DNA of 64,000 nt, from positions 1 through 64,000 of the forward strand of contig NZ_JACIDT010000015.1 of the NCBI RefSeq assembly GCF_014196495.1, given 5' to 3'. Source of the DNA: Sphingobium jiangsuense (GTDB lineage: Bacteria > Pseudomonadota > Alphaproteobacteria > Sphingomonadales > Sphingomonadaceae). The notes under the pieces were generated by a model. The model was not told where the DNA came from. It worked only from the letters and a program-made list of their open reading frames with translations, and made no database searches. Positions 46,484 through 55,183 of the stretch are shown here, piece after piece; the stretch's first letter is position 1, and every line of letters starts with the position of its first letter. The position numbers and the translations under genes are program-made.

Positions 46484-46853
46484 CCTGCTTCTCCTCTCTT
46501 TTCTGTGGTGAAGCGCGGGACGCCGGGCATCGGTCAGTGCAGTGTCTGCCTCGATCCGGTAACGAATGGCGCCCGTCGCTTATGCGGGGAACTACTCGCG
46601 AACCGGCGGGAGGTTCCGCGCCCAGGGGGTTCCGTTCGCCGGTGAGACGCGGGGATTTCGGTGGAGTGCGCGCCCGGCCCGTATTTGGGATGGCGCAAAG
46701 CCGCGGAAAGCGCTAAGGGCGGCGCAACCGGTCATCATCCGCAGCCATATCCGCAAGCGATATGCCATGCGCGCCGGGTCTGCATTTCTCCGTCGAGCCG
46801 GCAGACGCCCAACAACCCTTCTGGTCCGCCAGCATAGCTGAAAAACGAGCACG
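46484..46853. other. 370-base intergenic region between katE and the helicase gene
   Basis: This gap must carry the divergent promoters of katE and the DEAD-box gene. I see no convincing -35/-10 pair or sigma-ECF (GGAAC-N16-CGTT) site, although GGAAC occurs twice on the katE strand around 46610-46645. No gene could be supported here; the frames present lack ribosome-binding sites. Confidence 0.5.
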
Positions 46854-48629
46854 ATGCCCTTTTCCCAACTTCCTTCCCTGATTTCCGAAGCGCTGAGCGA
46901 GCGCGGCTATGCCGAGCCGACCGCCGTGCAGGCCGCCGTGCTGGAGCCGGAGGCCCGTGACCGCGACCTCATCGTTTCCGCGCAGACCGGCTCGGGCAAG
47001 ACCGTCGCTTTCGGCGTGACCATGGCCGGGCATCTGCTGCCCGAAGGGGGCGTCTTCGCCCCGCCCGGCGCGCCGCTGGCGCTCATCATCGCGCCGACGC
47101 GCGAACTGGCGCTTCAGGTCAGCCAGGAACTGATCTGGCTCTACGGCAAGGCGCGGGCGCGGATCGTCACCTGCGTCGGCGGCATGGATCCGGTGAAGGA
47201 ACGGCGCGCGCTCGAGCAGGGCGCCCATATCGTCGTCGGCACGCCGGGACGGCTGCGCGATCATCTGGAACGCGGCAAGCTCGACCTCTCCGCCATCGCC
47301 TTCGTCGTGCTGGACGAGGCCGACGAGATGCTGGACATGGGCTTTCGCGAGGATCTGGAGGAAATTCTGGACGCGACGCCCGACACGCGGCGCACCTTGC
47401 TGTTCTCGGCCACCATGCCCAAGCCCATCGTCGCGCTCGCCCGCCGCTATCAGCGGGACGCGCTGCGCATCTCGACCATCGACGACCGGCGCGGCCATGG
47501 CGACATCAGCTATCAGATCGTCACCGTGTCGCCCGCCGATATCGAGCATGCGGTGATCAACCTGCTGCGCTTCCACGAGGCGGAGACGGCGATGCTGTTC
47601 TGCGCGACGCGCGACAATGTGCGCCATCTGCACGCAACGCTGGTGGAGCGCGGCTTCGCGGCCGTCGCGCTGTCGGGTGAGCATAGCCAGAATGAGCGCA
47701 ACCACGCATTGCAGGCGCTGCGCGACGGCCGGGCGCGCGTCTGCGTCGCGACCGACGTGGCCGCGCGCGGCATCGACGTGGCGACGCTCAGCCTCGTCAT
47801 CCATGTCGAGGTGCCGCGCGATGCCGAGGTGTTGCAGCATCGCTCCGGCCGTACGGGCCGTGCGGGGCGCAAGGGGACGGCGGTGCTGGTCGTGCCCTAT
47901 CCGCGACGCAGGCGGGTCGAATCGATGCTGCGCGGCGCGCGCATCGCCGCCGAATGGACCGAAGTGCCGAGTGCCGAACTGATCCGCGAGCGGGACCGCG
48001 AACGCCTGCTCGCCACGCTGCTCGAACCGATCGAAGGCAGCGAGGAAGAAAGGCTGATGGCCGAGCGCATCCTTGCGGGCAAGGATCCGATGGAGGTGGC
48101 GATGGCGCTGGTGCGCGCCCATCGCAAGGCGATGCCGGAGCCGGAGGAACTGATCGACCTTTCCGGCCGGGGCGGGGAGGGCGATCGCGCCCGCCCGCCG
48201 CACCGGGACGGTTTCGAGGACAGCGTCTGGTACCGCATGGATATCGGCCGCCGCCAGAATGCCGACCCGCGCTGGATATTGCCGGTGCTCTGCCGTCGCG
48301 GCCATATCACCCGCAACGAGATCGGCGCGATTCGCATCGCGGCGAACGAAACCTTCTTCCAGGTGCCCAGAGCCGTGGAGGCGAAATTCCGCGCCGCATT
48401 GAAGCGCACCGCGCGGGACGGAGCCGAGGATGAAAGCGGCATCCTGATCGAGCCGTCGCCCGAAACGCCGCGCGACGCGGCGCGGACCAATGGGCGCAAG
48501 CAGCGGGGCGGCCCCAATGCAGGCCCGCGCGGCTTCGACGGACCGCCGCGCCGCAACGGCAAGGCGCCCTTCCGCGAGACGGCGCGGCCCGGCCGTCCCC
48601 GGCAGGACAAGGCCGCGCGCGGACGATGA
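46854..48629 (+). CDS. DEAD-box RNA helicase, DeaD/CsdA-like with DbpA-type RNA-binding domain
   Basis: The 591-aa helicase contains the Q motif (EALSERGYAEPTAVQAAVLE), Walker A variant SAQTGSGKT, PTRELALQV, TPGRLRDHL, VLDEADEMLDMGF, SATMP and ATDVAARGIDV, ending motif VI with HRSGRTGRAGRKG. The C-terminal part has a DbpA-like RNA-binding fold (WYRMDIGRRQNADPRWILPV) and an Arg/Gly-rich tail. Such enzymes remodel rRNA or mRNA in the cold. The DUF188 gene overlaps its stop (ATGA). Confidence 0.94.
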   Translation: MPFSQLPSLISEALSERGYAEPTAVQAAVLEPEARDRDLIVSAQTGSGKTVAFGVTMAGHLLPEGGVFAPPGAPLALIIAPTRELALQVSQELIWLYGKARARIVTCVGGMDPVKERRALEQGAHIVVGTPGRLRDHLERGKLDLSAIAFVVLDEADEMLDMGFREDLEEILDATPDTRRTLLFSATMPKPIVALARRYQRDALRISTIDDRRGHGDISYQIVTVSPADIEHAVINLLRFHEAETAMLFCATRDNVRHLHATLVERGFAAVALSGEHSQNERNHALQALRDGRARVCVATDVAARGIDVATLSLVIHVEVPRDAEVLQHRSGRTGRAGRKGTAVLVVPYPRRRRVESMLRGARIAAEWTEVPSAELIRERDRERLLATLLEPIEGSEEERLMAERILAGKDPMEVAMALVRAHRKAMPEPEELIDLSGRGGEGDRARPPHRDGFEDSVWYRMDIGRRQNADPRWILPVLCRRGHITRNEIGAIRIAANETFFQVPRAVEAKFRAALKRTARDGAEDESGILIEPSPETPRDAARTNGRKQRGGPNAGPRGFDGPPRRNGKAPFRETARPGRPRQDKAARGR

Positions 48630-49096
48630 CTTCCCCCATCCGTATCCTGGTCGATGCGGACGCCTGCCCGGTGAAGGAGGAAATCTACAAGGTCGCGTTC
48701 CGGCATCAGGTCGCCGTCGTCATCGTCAGTAACAGGCCGTTGCGCGTGCCCGACCATCCGCTGATCGAGCGGGTGGTCGTGGGTGACGCCTTCGATGCCG
48801 CGGACGACTGGATCGTCGCCCATTGCCCGGTTCCCGGCATCGTCGTCACCGCCGACATCTTGCTGGCCGACCGGTGCCTGAAGGGCGGCGCGGCGGTGCT
48901 GGCGCCCAATGGCAGGCCGTTCACGGAAAATTCGATCGGCGGCGCGGTGGCGATGCGCGCGATCATGGCCGATCTTCGCGCCGGGGCGGGCAGTGAGACG
49001 GCGGGCGGGCCGCCGCCCTTTTCGAAGACGGACCGCTCGCGCTTCCTCTCCGCGCTGGACGAGCAACTGGTGCGGCTCGCCCGCGCCGCGCGCTGA
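48626..49096 (+). CDS. YaiI/YqxD family protein (DUF188), NYN/PIN-like
   Basis: The 156-aa protein matches the DUF188 family: RILVDADACPVKEEIYKVAF at the N-terminus, VVVGDAFDAADDWIVAHCPV, VVTADILLADRCLKGGAAVL and the FTENSIGGAVAMRAIMADLR block. The conserved Asp residues suggest a PIN-like nuclease fold; activity is not established. Its start overlaps the helicase stop by four bases, so it is translationally coupled and may act in RNA metabolism with it. Confidence 0.92.
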   Translation: MTSPIRILVDADACPVKEEIYKVAFRHQVAVVIVSNRPLRVPDHPLIERVVVGDAFDAADDWIVAHCPVPGIVVTADILLADRCLKGGAAVLAPNGRPFTENSIGGAVAMRAIMADLRAGAGSETAGGPPPFSKTDRSRFLSALDEQLVRLARAAR

Positions 49097-49115
49097 ACGG
49101 GAAGGGGAAGGCGGC

Positions 49116-50297
49116 ATGAGCGGCGGGAAGGGCTATGACGTCATCATCATGGGAGCGGGCGCGGCCGGGCTGATGTGCGCGGCGGCCGCCGGGCAGCGCG
49201 GACGGCGCGTGCTGGTGATCGACCATGCACCCGAACCGGGGAAGAAGATCCTCATTTCCGGCGGCGGACGCTGCAACTTCACCAATATCGACAGCGCGCC
49301 CGACCGCTATCTTTCGGAAAACCCCCATTTCGCGCGCTCGGCGCTCAGCCGCTATACGCCGCAGGATTTTCTCGAACTGGTCGAGCGCCACGGCATCGCC
49401 TGGCATGAAAAGACGCTGGGCCAGCTGTTCTGCGACGGCTCCGCGCGGCAGATCGTCGCCATGCTGCTGGATGAATGCGCGCGCGGCGGGGCGGAGGTCG
49501 CCTGCGGCGTCACCATCGGCGCGATCGATCATGCCGACGGGCTGTTCCGCCTCGCCACGAGCCGGGGCGAGGCCGCCGCGCCTGCGCTGGTCATCGCGAC
49601 CGGCGGCCCTTCCATTCCCAAAATGGGCGCGACCGGCTTCGCCTATGAGGTCGCGCGCCGCTTCGGCCTCAAGGTGGTGCAGCCGCGCCCGGCGCTGGTG
49701 CCGCTGACGCTGAGCGCGGAGGAGGCATTGTTCCGCGACCTTTCCGGTGTCTCCACACCGGTCGTTGCGCGCTGCGGCAAGGCGGCGTTCCGCGAGGCGG
49801 CGCTGTTCACCCATCGCGGCCTGTCCGGCCCCGCTGTCCTGCAAATCTCCTCCTATTGGCGGCATGGCGAGGCGATCGGCATCGATTTCCTGCCGGACCG
49901 CAAGGGCGACTGGCTGCTCGCCGCCAAGCGGGAGCGGCCGAAGGCGGGCCTGCGCGCGATACTGGACGAGGCGCTGCCGCACCGGCTGGCGGTGGCTCTG
50001 GGCGAGCGGCTGGGCATTGCGGGTGATCTCGGCACCATCGCCGACCGGGTGCTGGCGCAGGCGCAGGCGCGGCTGGCCGACTGGCAACTGGTGCCGAGCG
50101 GCAGCGAGGGCTTCGCCAAGGCCGAGGTGACGGCGGGCGGCATCAGCACCGCCGGGCTCTCCTCCCGCACGATGGAGGCGAAGGCGGTGCCGGGCCTCTA
50201 CGCGATCGGCGAGGCGGTGGACGTGACCGGCTGGCTGGGCGGCTATAATTTCCAGTGGGCCTGGGCGAGCGCCAGCGCCGCCGGGCAGGCGGTGTGA
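49116..50297 (+). CDS. HI0933/YhiN-family NAD(P)/FAD-dependent oxidoreductase
   Basis: The 393-aa flavoprotein has an N-terminal Rossmann dinucleotide fold (YDVIIMGAGAAGLMCAAAAG), KKILISGGGRCNFTN which is the signature of the HI0933 family, and a C-terminal FAD-contacting block (AKAVPGLYAIGEAVDVTGWL, GGYNFQWAWASASAAGQAV). The reaction is not known. GGGAAGGGGAAGGCGGC precedes ATG 49116. It is the third gene of the helicase-DUF188 unit, 19 bases behind DUF188. Confidence 0.92.
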   Translation: MSGGKGYDVIIMGAGAAGLMCAAAAGQRGRRVLVIDHAPEPGKKILISGGGRCNFTNIDSAPDRYLSENPHFARSALSRYTPQDFLELVERHGIAWHEKTLGQLFCDGSARQIVAMLLDECARGGAEVACGVTIGAIDHADGLFRLATSRGEAAAPALVIATGGPSIPKMGATGFAYEVARRFGLKVVQPRPALVPLTLSAEEALFRDLSGVSTPVVARCGKAAFREAALFTHRGLSGPAVLQISSYWRHGEAIGIDFLPDRKGDWLLAAKRERPKAGLRAILDEALPHRLAVALGERLGIAGDLGTIADRVLAQAQARLADWQLVPSGSEGFAKAEVTAGGISTAGLSSRTMEAKAVPGLYAIGEAVDVTGWLGGYNFQWAWASASAAGQAV

Positions 50298-50326
50298 GGA
50301 TATTGCCGGAAGCGGCGAGCGACACG

Positions 50327-50354
50327 GCCTGCGACCCCAGCCTGCGCTGGGGTA
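50327..50354. repeat. Solitary half of the REPIN-like repeat
   Basis: GCGACCCCAGCCTGCGCTGG continuing GGTA matches the right half of copy 1. The opposing half is absent, and the unit abuts the terminator at 50360. Confidence 0.75.
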
Positions 50355-50500
50355 AAAAAAAGGCCGGTCCAAAGACCGGCCTTGAAAGTTTTTAGGAGAG
50401 GATGCCTGAAAGGCAGGTCCTTCTTCGCTTCGCAGCGATGATTTCGCAAATGCAAAAAATCGGTGCTTGAGTGCGTAAATTGCATCCGTGGGAAACAATG
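50354..50500 (-). ncRNA. Candidate small regulatory RNA with anti-Shine-Dalgarno segment
   Basis: On the minus strand the region reads in order: hairpin CGCU-GCGA-AGCG with a GNRA tetraloop (50426-50437), hairpin GCCU-UUC-AGGC (50404-50414), an unpaired CCUCUCCU (50394-50401) complementary to Shine-Dalgarno sequences, and the 10-bp terminator with eight U residues. This is the build of a trans-acting sRNA. No clear promoter was found, so the 5' end is a guess. A 22-codon plus-strand ORF (50402-50470) starting after AGGAGAGG is an alternative reading. Confidence 0.4.
50360..50383. terminator. Strong bidirectional terminator
   Basis: AAGGCCGGTC (50360-50369) and GACCGGCCTT (50374-50383) are perfect complements around a 4-base loop. 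Eight A residues on the left (50354-50361) give an uninterrupted U-run for minus-strand transcripts. The plus side has GAAAGTTTTT. Confidence 0.9.
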
Positions 50501-50578
50501 CCGGATTTCGGCCCGTTCCGGCCGCTCACCGTTCGTCGGATTTTTTCGCGCAGGCAGGCGCGCCACCCGCGCGCAACC

Positions 50579-50941
50579 TCAGCTCCGGTGCTTTTCCATA
50601 TAGTCCGCCAGCACGCGGGCCTGGTTGCAGCGTTCGTCATGGGCGGCATAGAGCAACGTTACGTCGCCCTTGCCGATCAATTCCCGCAATTCCTCGACCG
50701 CCGCGCTGTTCTCATCCAATTCCCGCCGGTAGCGCTCGCTGAAGGTGTCGAATCGCGTGGGGTCGTGGCCGAACCATTTGCGCAGTTCGGATGTCGGCGC
50801 GATGTCCTTCAGCCAGGCGTCGAGCGCCGCATCCTCCTTGCGGATGCCGCGTGGCCACAGGCGGTCGACCAGCACGCGCTGCCCGTCGTCGCGGGCGGGC
50901 GGCTCGTAGATCCGCTTGATCGCGATGCGGCGGCCTTTCAT
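50579..50941 (-). CDS. DUF488 family protein
   Basis: The 120-aa protein has the DUF488 blocks RIYEPPARDDGQRVLVDRLW, PRGIRKEDAALDAWLKDIAP, LRKWFGHDPTRFDTFSERYR and VTLLYAAHDERCNQARVLAD. The family function is unknown; members are small cytosolic proteins. ATG 50941 overlaps the stop of the preceding 103-aa gene (ATGA), which decides against the ATG at 50953. It is the last gene of the ctaD-linked unit. Confidence 0.9.
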   Translation of the reverse strand: MKGRRIAIKRIYEPPARDDGQRVLVDRLWPRGIRKEDAALDAWLKDIAPTSELRKWFGHDPTRFDTFSERYRRELDENSAAVEELRELIGKGDVTLLYAAHDERCNQARVLADYMEKHRS

Positions 50942-51249
50942 CGCGCGATCCATGCCGGGGCGTCGCTTGCCGGGAAGGATTCGAGCGAGGCCTCGTCCAC
51001 CCTGTCGAAAGGCTGGCCCCGTTCGATGAGGGCGCGGGCGCGCGAAGCGATGTCGGCGACCAGTCCCTCCAGCACCGGGGCGTTGCCGTTGCGGTCCCTT
51101 GCCGCGATACAGGCGCAGAAGCGCTGCTGCACCACCTCGCGTACGATGCCGTCGAGGCCGCGTTCCTCCGTGCGGTGGCGTTCGGCGACGAAGCGCGCGG
51201 CCTCGTCGATCTGGTCCGGCGGAATGGGGTCGTCATATTCGTGGCTCAT
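50938..51249 (-). CDS. Hypothetical protein, 103 aa, between ctaD and DUF488
   Basis: The product is soluble and mostly helical, starting SHEYDDPIPPDQIDEAARFV and containing QQRFCACIAARDRNGNAPVL. I recognise no family. GGAGAGGCAGG precedes ATG 51249. It begins 11 bases after ctaD and overlaps the DUF488 start, so the three genes are very likely cotranscribed. Confidence 0.75.
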   Translation of the reverse strand: MSHEYDDPIPPDQIDEAARFVAERHRTEERGLDGIVREVVQQRFCACIAARDRNGNAPVLEGLVADIASRARALIERGQPFDRVDEASLESFPASDAPAWIAR

Positions 51250-51260
51250 CCTGCCTCTCC

Positions 51261-52919
51261 TCAGCTTATGCGGGGCAGCGTTTCGAACTGATGATAGGGC
51301 GGCGGGCTGGTCAATGTCCATTCCAGCGTGGTCGCCCCTTCGCCCCAGGGATTGCCTTCCGCCTTCCGGCCCCAGAGGAACGCCCAGACGAGATTCGCGA
51401 AGAAGAACAGCATCCCCACGGCCATCACGGCATAGCCGATCGACGCCATATGGTTCCAGAAGAAGAAGGCTTCGGGATAATCGGGGTAGCGGCGCGGCAT
51501 GCCCGACAGGCCGAGGAAATGCATCGGGAAGAACAGGATGTTCACGCCGATGAAGAACACCCAGAAATGGATATGCCCCAGCAGTTCGCTGTACATGCGG
51601 CCGCTGATCTTCGGGAACCAGTAATAAAAGCCCGCGAACAGCGAAAAGACCGCGCCCAGCGACAGCACATAATGGAAATGGGCGATCACATAATAGGTGT
51701 CCTGCAACACATCGTCGATGCCGCCATTGGCGAGCACCACGCCGGTCACCCCGCCCACGGTGAACATGAAGACGAACCCCAGCGCCCAGAGCAGCGGCGT
51801 CCTGAAGCTGAGCGTGCCGCCCCACATCGTCGCGAGCCAGGAGAAGATCTTGATGCCGGTCGGCACCGCGATCACCATCGAGGCGGCGGAGAAATAGATC
51901 TTCAGGTTGACCGACAGCCCGACCGTGAACATGTGGTGCGCCCACACCACGAAGCCGATAAGCGCGATCGCGACCATCGCATAGGCCATGCCGAGATAGC
52001 CGAAAATCGGCTTGCGGCTGAAGGTGGAGGCCACCTGGCTGATGATGCCGAAGCCGGGCAGGATCATGATATAGACCTCCGGGTGGCCGAAGAACCAGAA
52101 CAGATGCTGGTAGAGCAGCGGGTCGCCCCCGCCCGCCGGGTCGTAGAAGACGGTGCCGAAATTGCGATCGGTCAGCAGCATGGTGATCGCCGCGGCCAGC
52201 ACCGGCAAGGCGAAGAGCAGCATGAACGCCGTCACCAGTATCGACCAGACGAACAGCGGCATCTTGTGCAGCGTCATGCCCGGCGCGCGCATGTTGAGGA
52301 TGGTGGTGATGAAGTTGATCGCGCCCAGTATCGACGACGCCCCGGCCAGATGCATCGACAGGATCACCAGATCGACCGCCGGGCCGGGGGAGCCGCTGGT
52401 GGAAAGCGGCGCATAGAGCGTCCAGCCCGTGCCCGCCCCGTTCCCCGACCCGCCGGGCACGAAGGCCGACGCGATGAACAGCGGAAAGGCCGCCGCCAGC
52501 AGCCAGAAGCTGATATTGTTCATGCGCGGGAACGCCATGTCCGGCGCGCCGATCATGATCGGCACCAGCCAGTTGCCGAACCCGCCGACCATCGCCGGCA
52601 TGATCGCGAAGAAGATCATGATGAGGCCATGGGCGGTCACCAGCACGTTCCACAGGTGAAGCGAGGCCGCGAAGTCGCCATGGCCCAGCCACAGCGGCAG
52701 ATACTGGATGCCCGGCTGCGCCAGCTCCAGCCGCATCATCCCCGATATCGCTGCGCCGATCATCCCGGCGACGATCGAAAAGACCAGATAGAGCGTGCCG
52801 ATATCCTTGTGGTTGGTGGACATGAACCAGCGCCGGAAGAAGCCCGGCCGGGCGTCGGCCCCATGGGCCTCGCCCGCCGGGGCGCGGAACTCGTCCATTA
52901 CGGCGGCGGCATCGCTCAT
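51261..52919 (-). CDS. ctaD: Cytochrome c oxidase subunit I (aa3 type), stand-alone
   Basis: This 552-aa, 12-span haem-copper oxidase subunit has all core ligands: the low-spin haem His in [15 protein letters not shown], the His-Tyr crosslink in [15 protein letters not shown], the CuB His pair in [11 protein letters not shown] and the two His in [15 protein letters not shown]. The D-channel ([16 protein letters not shown]) and K-channel Lys ([16 protein letters not shown]) are intact. ATG 52919 has GGGAG 6 bases upstream; ATG 52922 is also possible. No subunit II, III or haem-assembly gene is in the window, so the partner subunits must come from elsewhere. The gap 52920-53141 holds no gene. 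Confidence 0.95.
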   Translation of the reverse strand: MSDAAAVMDEFRAPAGEAHGADARPGFFRRWFMSTNHKDIGTLYLVFSIVAGMIGAAISGMMRLELAQPGIQYLPLWLGHGDFAASLHLWNVLVTAHGLIMIFFAIMPAMVGGFGNWLVPIMIGAPDMAFPRMNNISFWLLAAAFPLFIASAFVPGGSGNGAGTGWTLYAPLSTSGSPGPAVDLVILSMHLAGASSILGAINFITTILNMRAPGMTLHKMPLFVWSILVTAFMLLFALPVLAAAITMLLTDRNFGTVFYDPAGGGDPLLYQHLFWFFGHPEVYIMILPGFGIISQVASTFSRKPIFGYLGMAYAMVAIALIGFVVWAHHMFTVGLSVNLKIYFSAASMVIAVPTGIKIFSWLATMWGGTLSFRTPLLWALGFVFMFTVGGVTGVVLANGGIDDVLQDTYYVIAHFHYVLSLGAVFSLFAGFYYWFPKISGRMYSELLGHIHFWVFFIGVNILFFPMHFLGLSGMPRRYPDYPEAFFFWNHMASIGYAVMAVGMLFFFANLVWAFLWGRKAEGNPWGEGATTLEWTLTSPPPYHQFETLPRIS

Positions 52920-53141
52920 CATCGTCTCCCTTTCCGTGGAGACGATGGCATTCGGTCTGCATCGCATGCCGCGCGGGCGCATATCATCCGCAGCGGCGCA
53001 ATCGGGGGTGCACGGCCTTTCGTCACGCAAGGGTGGCGGATCGTCTCTTCCCGAAAAGACCTACCACCCCCTTATCCAGCAACAAAGATCATCTTTTCTC
53101 TGGATCGCGGCAATAATTATGGTTTCAACCTCCCGCACTGC

Positions 53142-53525
53142 CTAGCGGCGCTTGAGATCGGGATTGTTGCGGCTGAGCCAGGTGCCCAGCGCGGCAAGCT
53201 GCGCGTCGTCTATCTCCGTCTTGCGATAGGGGGCCATGACGGACACGCCGTTGCGCACGAAATAGGCAACCGTTTCAGGCGTCAGGTCGGTGCGCTCGGA
53301 TAGCAGCGCAGGCAGCTCGCCGCCATATTTGACCCGCAGCGCATCGGTGCCCGGCTTCATTGCCGCGCCCGGATTGCCGATGCCGGTCCCGTGGCAGGAG
53401 GCGCAATGATAGTCGAACAACCGCTTGCCCAGCGGCGCGGCCTGATCGGCCGGCTTCCCGGCCGCCGTGGCGGCGCAGGCGATGAACCCCGCCAGCGCGG
53501 CGGCGCACAGCGCATGTCTCATCAT
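53142..53525 (-). CDS. Monohaem c-type cytochrome, probable partner of the VAO-type flavoprotein (PchC/EhyA-like)
   Basis: The 127-aa protein has a Sec signal peptide (LCAAALAGFIACAATAA) and one haem site, YHCASCHGTGIG. The likely axial Met is in VSVMAPYRKTEI. ATG 53525 overlaps the stop of the flavoprotein gene (ATGA), so the two are translationally coupled. p-Cresol methylhydroxylase and eugenol hydroxylase are exactly such flavoprotein-cytochrome complexes, so this is probably the electron-accepting subunit. Confidence 0.9.
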   Translation of the reverse strand: MMRHALCAAALAGFIACAATAAGKPADQAAPLGKRLFDYHCASCHGTGIGNPGAAMKPGTDALRVKYGGELPALLSERTDLTPETVAYFVRNGVSVMAPYRKTEIDDAQLAALGTWLSRNNPDLKRR

Positions 53526-55144
53526 CCTTCCTTTCGCATCGACCGGGGCCAGAAGCCGCCGCGACCGGGGGCAATGATGCCCTTCGGGTCCACGGCGTCC
53601 TTCAGCGTTTCGCAGAAGCGGCGCAGCGCATTGCCGTTGAAGCTGTAGGTGCCCATCACCTGATCCTGAAACAGCGGCGGCGTGCGATATTCGCCATAGC
53701 CGTGCCGCGCTCCCAGCTCGATCAGCTTGCGCATCGTTTCGCGCGACGCCTTGTTGACCGCCGGGTCGGTGCGCGACACCGGCATGCCGGTGGTCAGCGC
53801 GAAGATGCGCGGCATCCAGGTGAAGGGCGCGGTGAACGGGCCGTAGGCGTCGGGATAGTCCACCCCCATGTCCTGCATGCCTTCGGTGAAGATGCGCTGG
53901 GCCTTCAGCACCTCTTCCCCGCTGCGCGCGATCATCGGGGAAAAGAGCAGATGCCCGTCCGCCGGTTCCGGGTTGGTCTGGCTGCGCGCGCCGATCGCGA
54001 AGATGTTCATGTTGGGGATGCCGGTCAGCACCTTGTGCTGCACCGCTTCCTCGCCCGCCTCGTCGAGGGGGAAGCGCAGCGTCTCCACATCATCGAAGCG
54101 GACGCCGGGAATGGCTTTTTCGAACTTCGCCCTCGCATGCTGCCAGCTTGCCTCGATGACCGGTTCCGGGCCGTAGAAGCTGAGGCCGAGCTGCCATGGC
54201 GCCATGCCCTTTTCCGCCGCATAGCGATCGATCGCATTGCCGTTCCACACATCGGGCGCGTGCGCGATCGCGCGCAGCGCCGGGTCCGCGAACTGGGCGT
54301 GGAACATCGGCGATTCATAGAGCGGCATGCCGATCAGCCCGGCATCCTCCAGTGCATTGGCGATGTCGACCAGCGGGATGATGTCCTGCCGCCGGGGCAC
54401 GAGGACGCGGCGGTGCAGGAACGCTTCGGGCCGCGGCATCAGGTGGATGCCCATCTTGGTGACGATGCCGAACCCGGCCTGCGCGAACAGCCCGTCGACA
54501 TAGGGGCCGAAGCCATAGCGGAAATCGCCGAAAGTGCCCGCGCCGGGCAGCGCGCCCATGCCGGTGCGCAGCAGCTCCCCATTGGGCAGCACGACTTCCA
54601 GCCCGCAATGGGAAAGGAAATGGTCGCGATAGCTGTACCATGTGTGGCCGACGCCATGGTCCAGCGCATTGCCCATCACGCTGCCCCAGCCGGGATCGGG
54701 CACGTCGATCCACACATTGAGGTTACGTTCCCTGATGTGCCGGTAAAGGTCGAAATAGGAAACGCCCGGCTCGCATATCGCGAAATGGCGGCGGTCGTCG
54801 ACCTCCAGCACCCGGTTCATGCGCTTGAGATCGACGATCACGCTACCCGAAAGATTGGGCGCGGAACCGCCATAGCCCAGATTCTTGCCGGTGGAGATCG
54901 GGAAGAGCGGAATGCCGAAGCGGCTGGCCGTCCTGACGATGGCCTGCACCTCCTCGACCGTGCGGGGTGCGAGGGCGGCGGAAACCAGCCTTTCCTCCTC
55001 TTCGCCCCAGACCGGCGAATAGGCGTCGCGATAAAGGCCCGCATCCTCGTCCGAGGTGTAGACCCATGCCTCGCCGATCGCGGCGCGGAAGGCGGCGAGC
55101 GCTTCCTGCCATTGCGCGGCGGAAACATTGGGGGGAAGGGGCAT
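53522..55144 (-). CDS. VAO-family flavoprotein, p-cresol methylhydroxylase/eugenol hydroxylase-like
   Basis: This 540-aa FAD enzyme matches the 4-alkylphenol oxidase branch of the vanillyl-alcohol oxidase family: FGIPLFPISTGKNLGYGGSA, PNLSGSVIVDLKRMNRVLEV, CEPGVSYFDLYRHIRERNLN, GSVMGNALDHGVGHTWYSYR, NGELLRTGMGALPGAGTFGD and YGFGPYVDGLFAQAGFGIVT. These enzymes oxidise 4-alkylphenols at the benzylic carbon and pass electrons to a cytochrome subunit (here the overlapping 53142 gene) or to O2. The substrate could be 4-cresol, eugenol or a lignin-derived alkylphenol. It has no signal peptide, yet its cytochrome does; in known systems the flavoprotein is carried or assembled with it. Confidence 0.9.
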   Translation of the reverse strand: MPLPPNVSAAQWQEALAAFRAAIGEAWVYTSDEDAGLYRDAYSPVWGEEEERLVSAALAPRTVEEVQAIVRTASRFGIPLFPISTGKNLGYGGSAPNLSGSVIVDLKRMNRVLEVDDRRHFAICEPGVSYFDLYRHIRERNLNVWIDVPDPGWGSVMGNALDHGVGHTWYSYRDHFLSHCGLEVVLPNGELLRTGMGALPGAGTFGDFRYGFGPYVDGLFAQAGFGIVTKMGIHLMPRPEAFLHRRVLVPRRQDIIPLVDIANALEDAGLIGMPLYESPMFHAQFADPALRAIAHAPDVWNGNAIDRYAAEKGMAPWQLGLSFYGPEPVIEASWQHARAKFEKAIPGVRFDDVETLRFPLDEAGEEAVQHKVLTGIPNMNIFAIGARSQTNPEPADGHLLFSPMIARSGEEVLKAQRIFTEGMQDMGVDYPDAYGPFTAPFTWMPRIFALTTGMPVSRTDPAVNKASRETMRKLIELGARHGYGEYRTPPLFQDQVMGTYSFNGNALRRFCETLKDAVDPKGIIAPGRGGFWPRSMRKEG

Positions 55145-55183
55145 CGGATATCCTCTTTCTTCTGTTCTGTCGGGAAGATGGGG

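Noticed and set aside
46600..46650. EcfG-type general stress promoter for katE
   Set aside because: GGAAC occurs twice but no CGTT is found at the required spacing.
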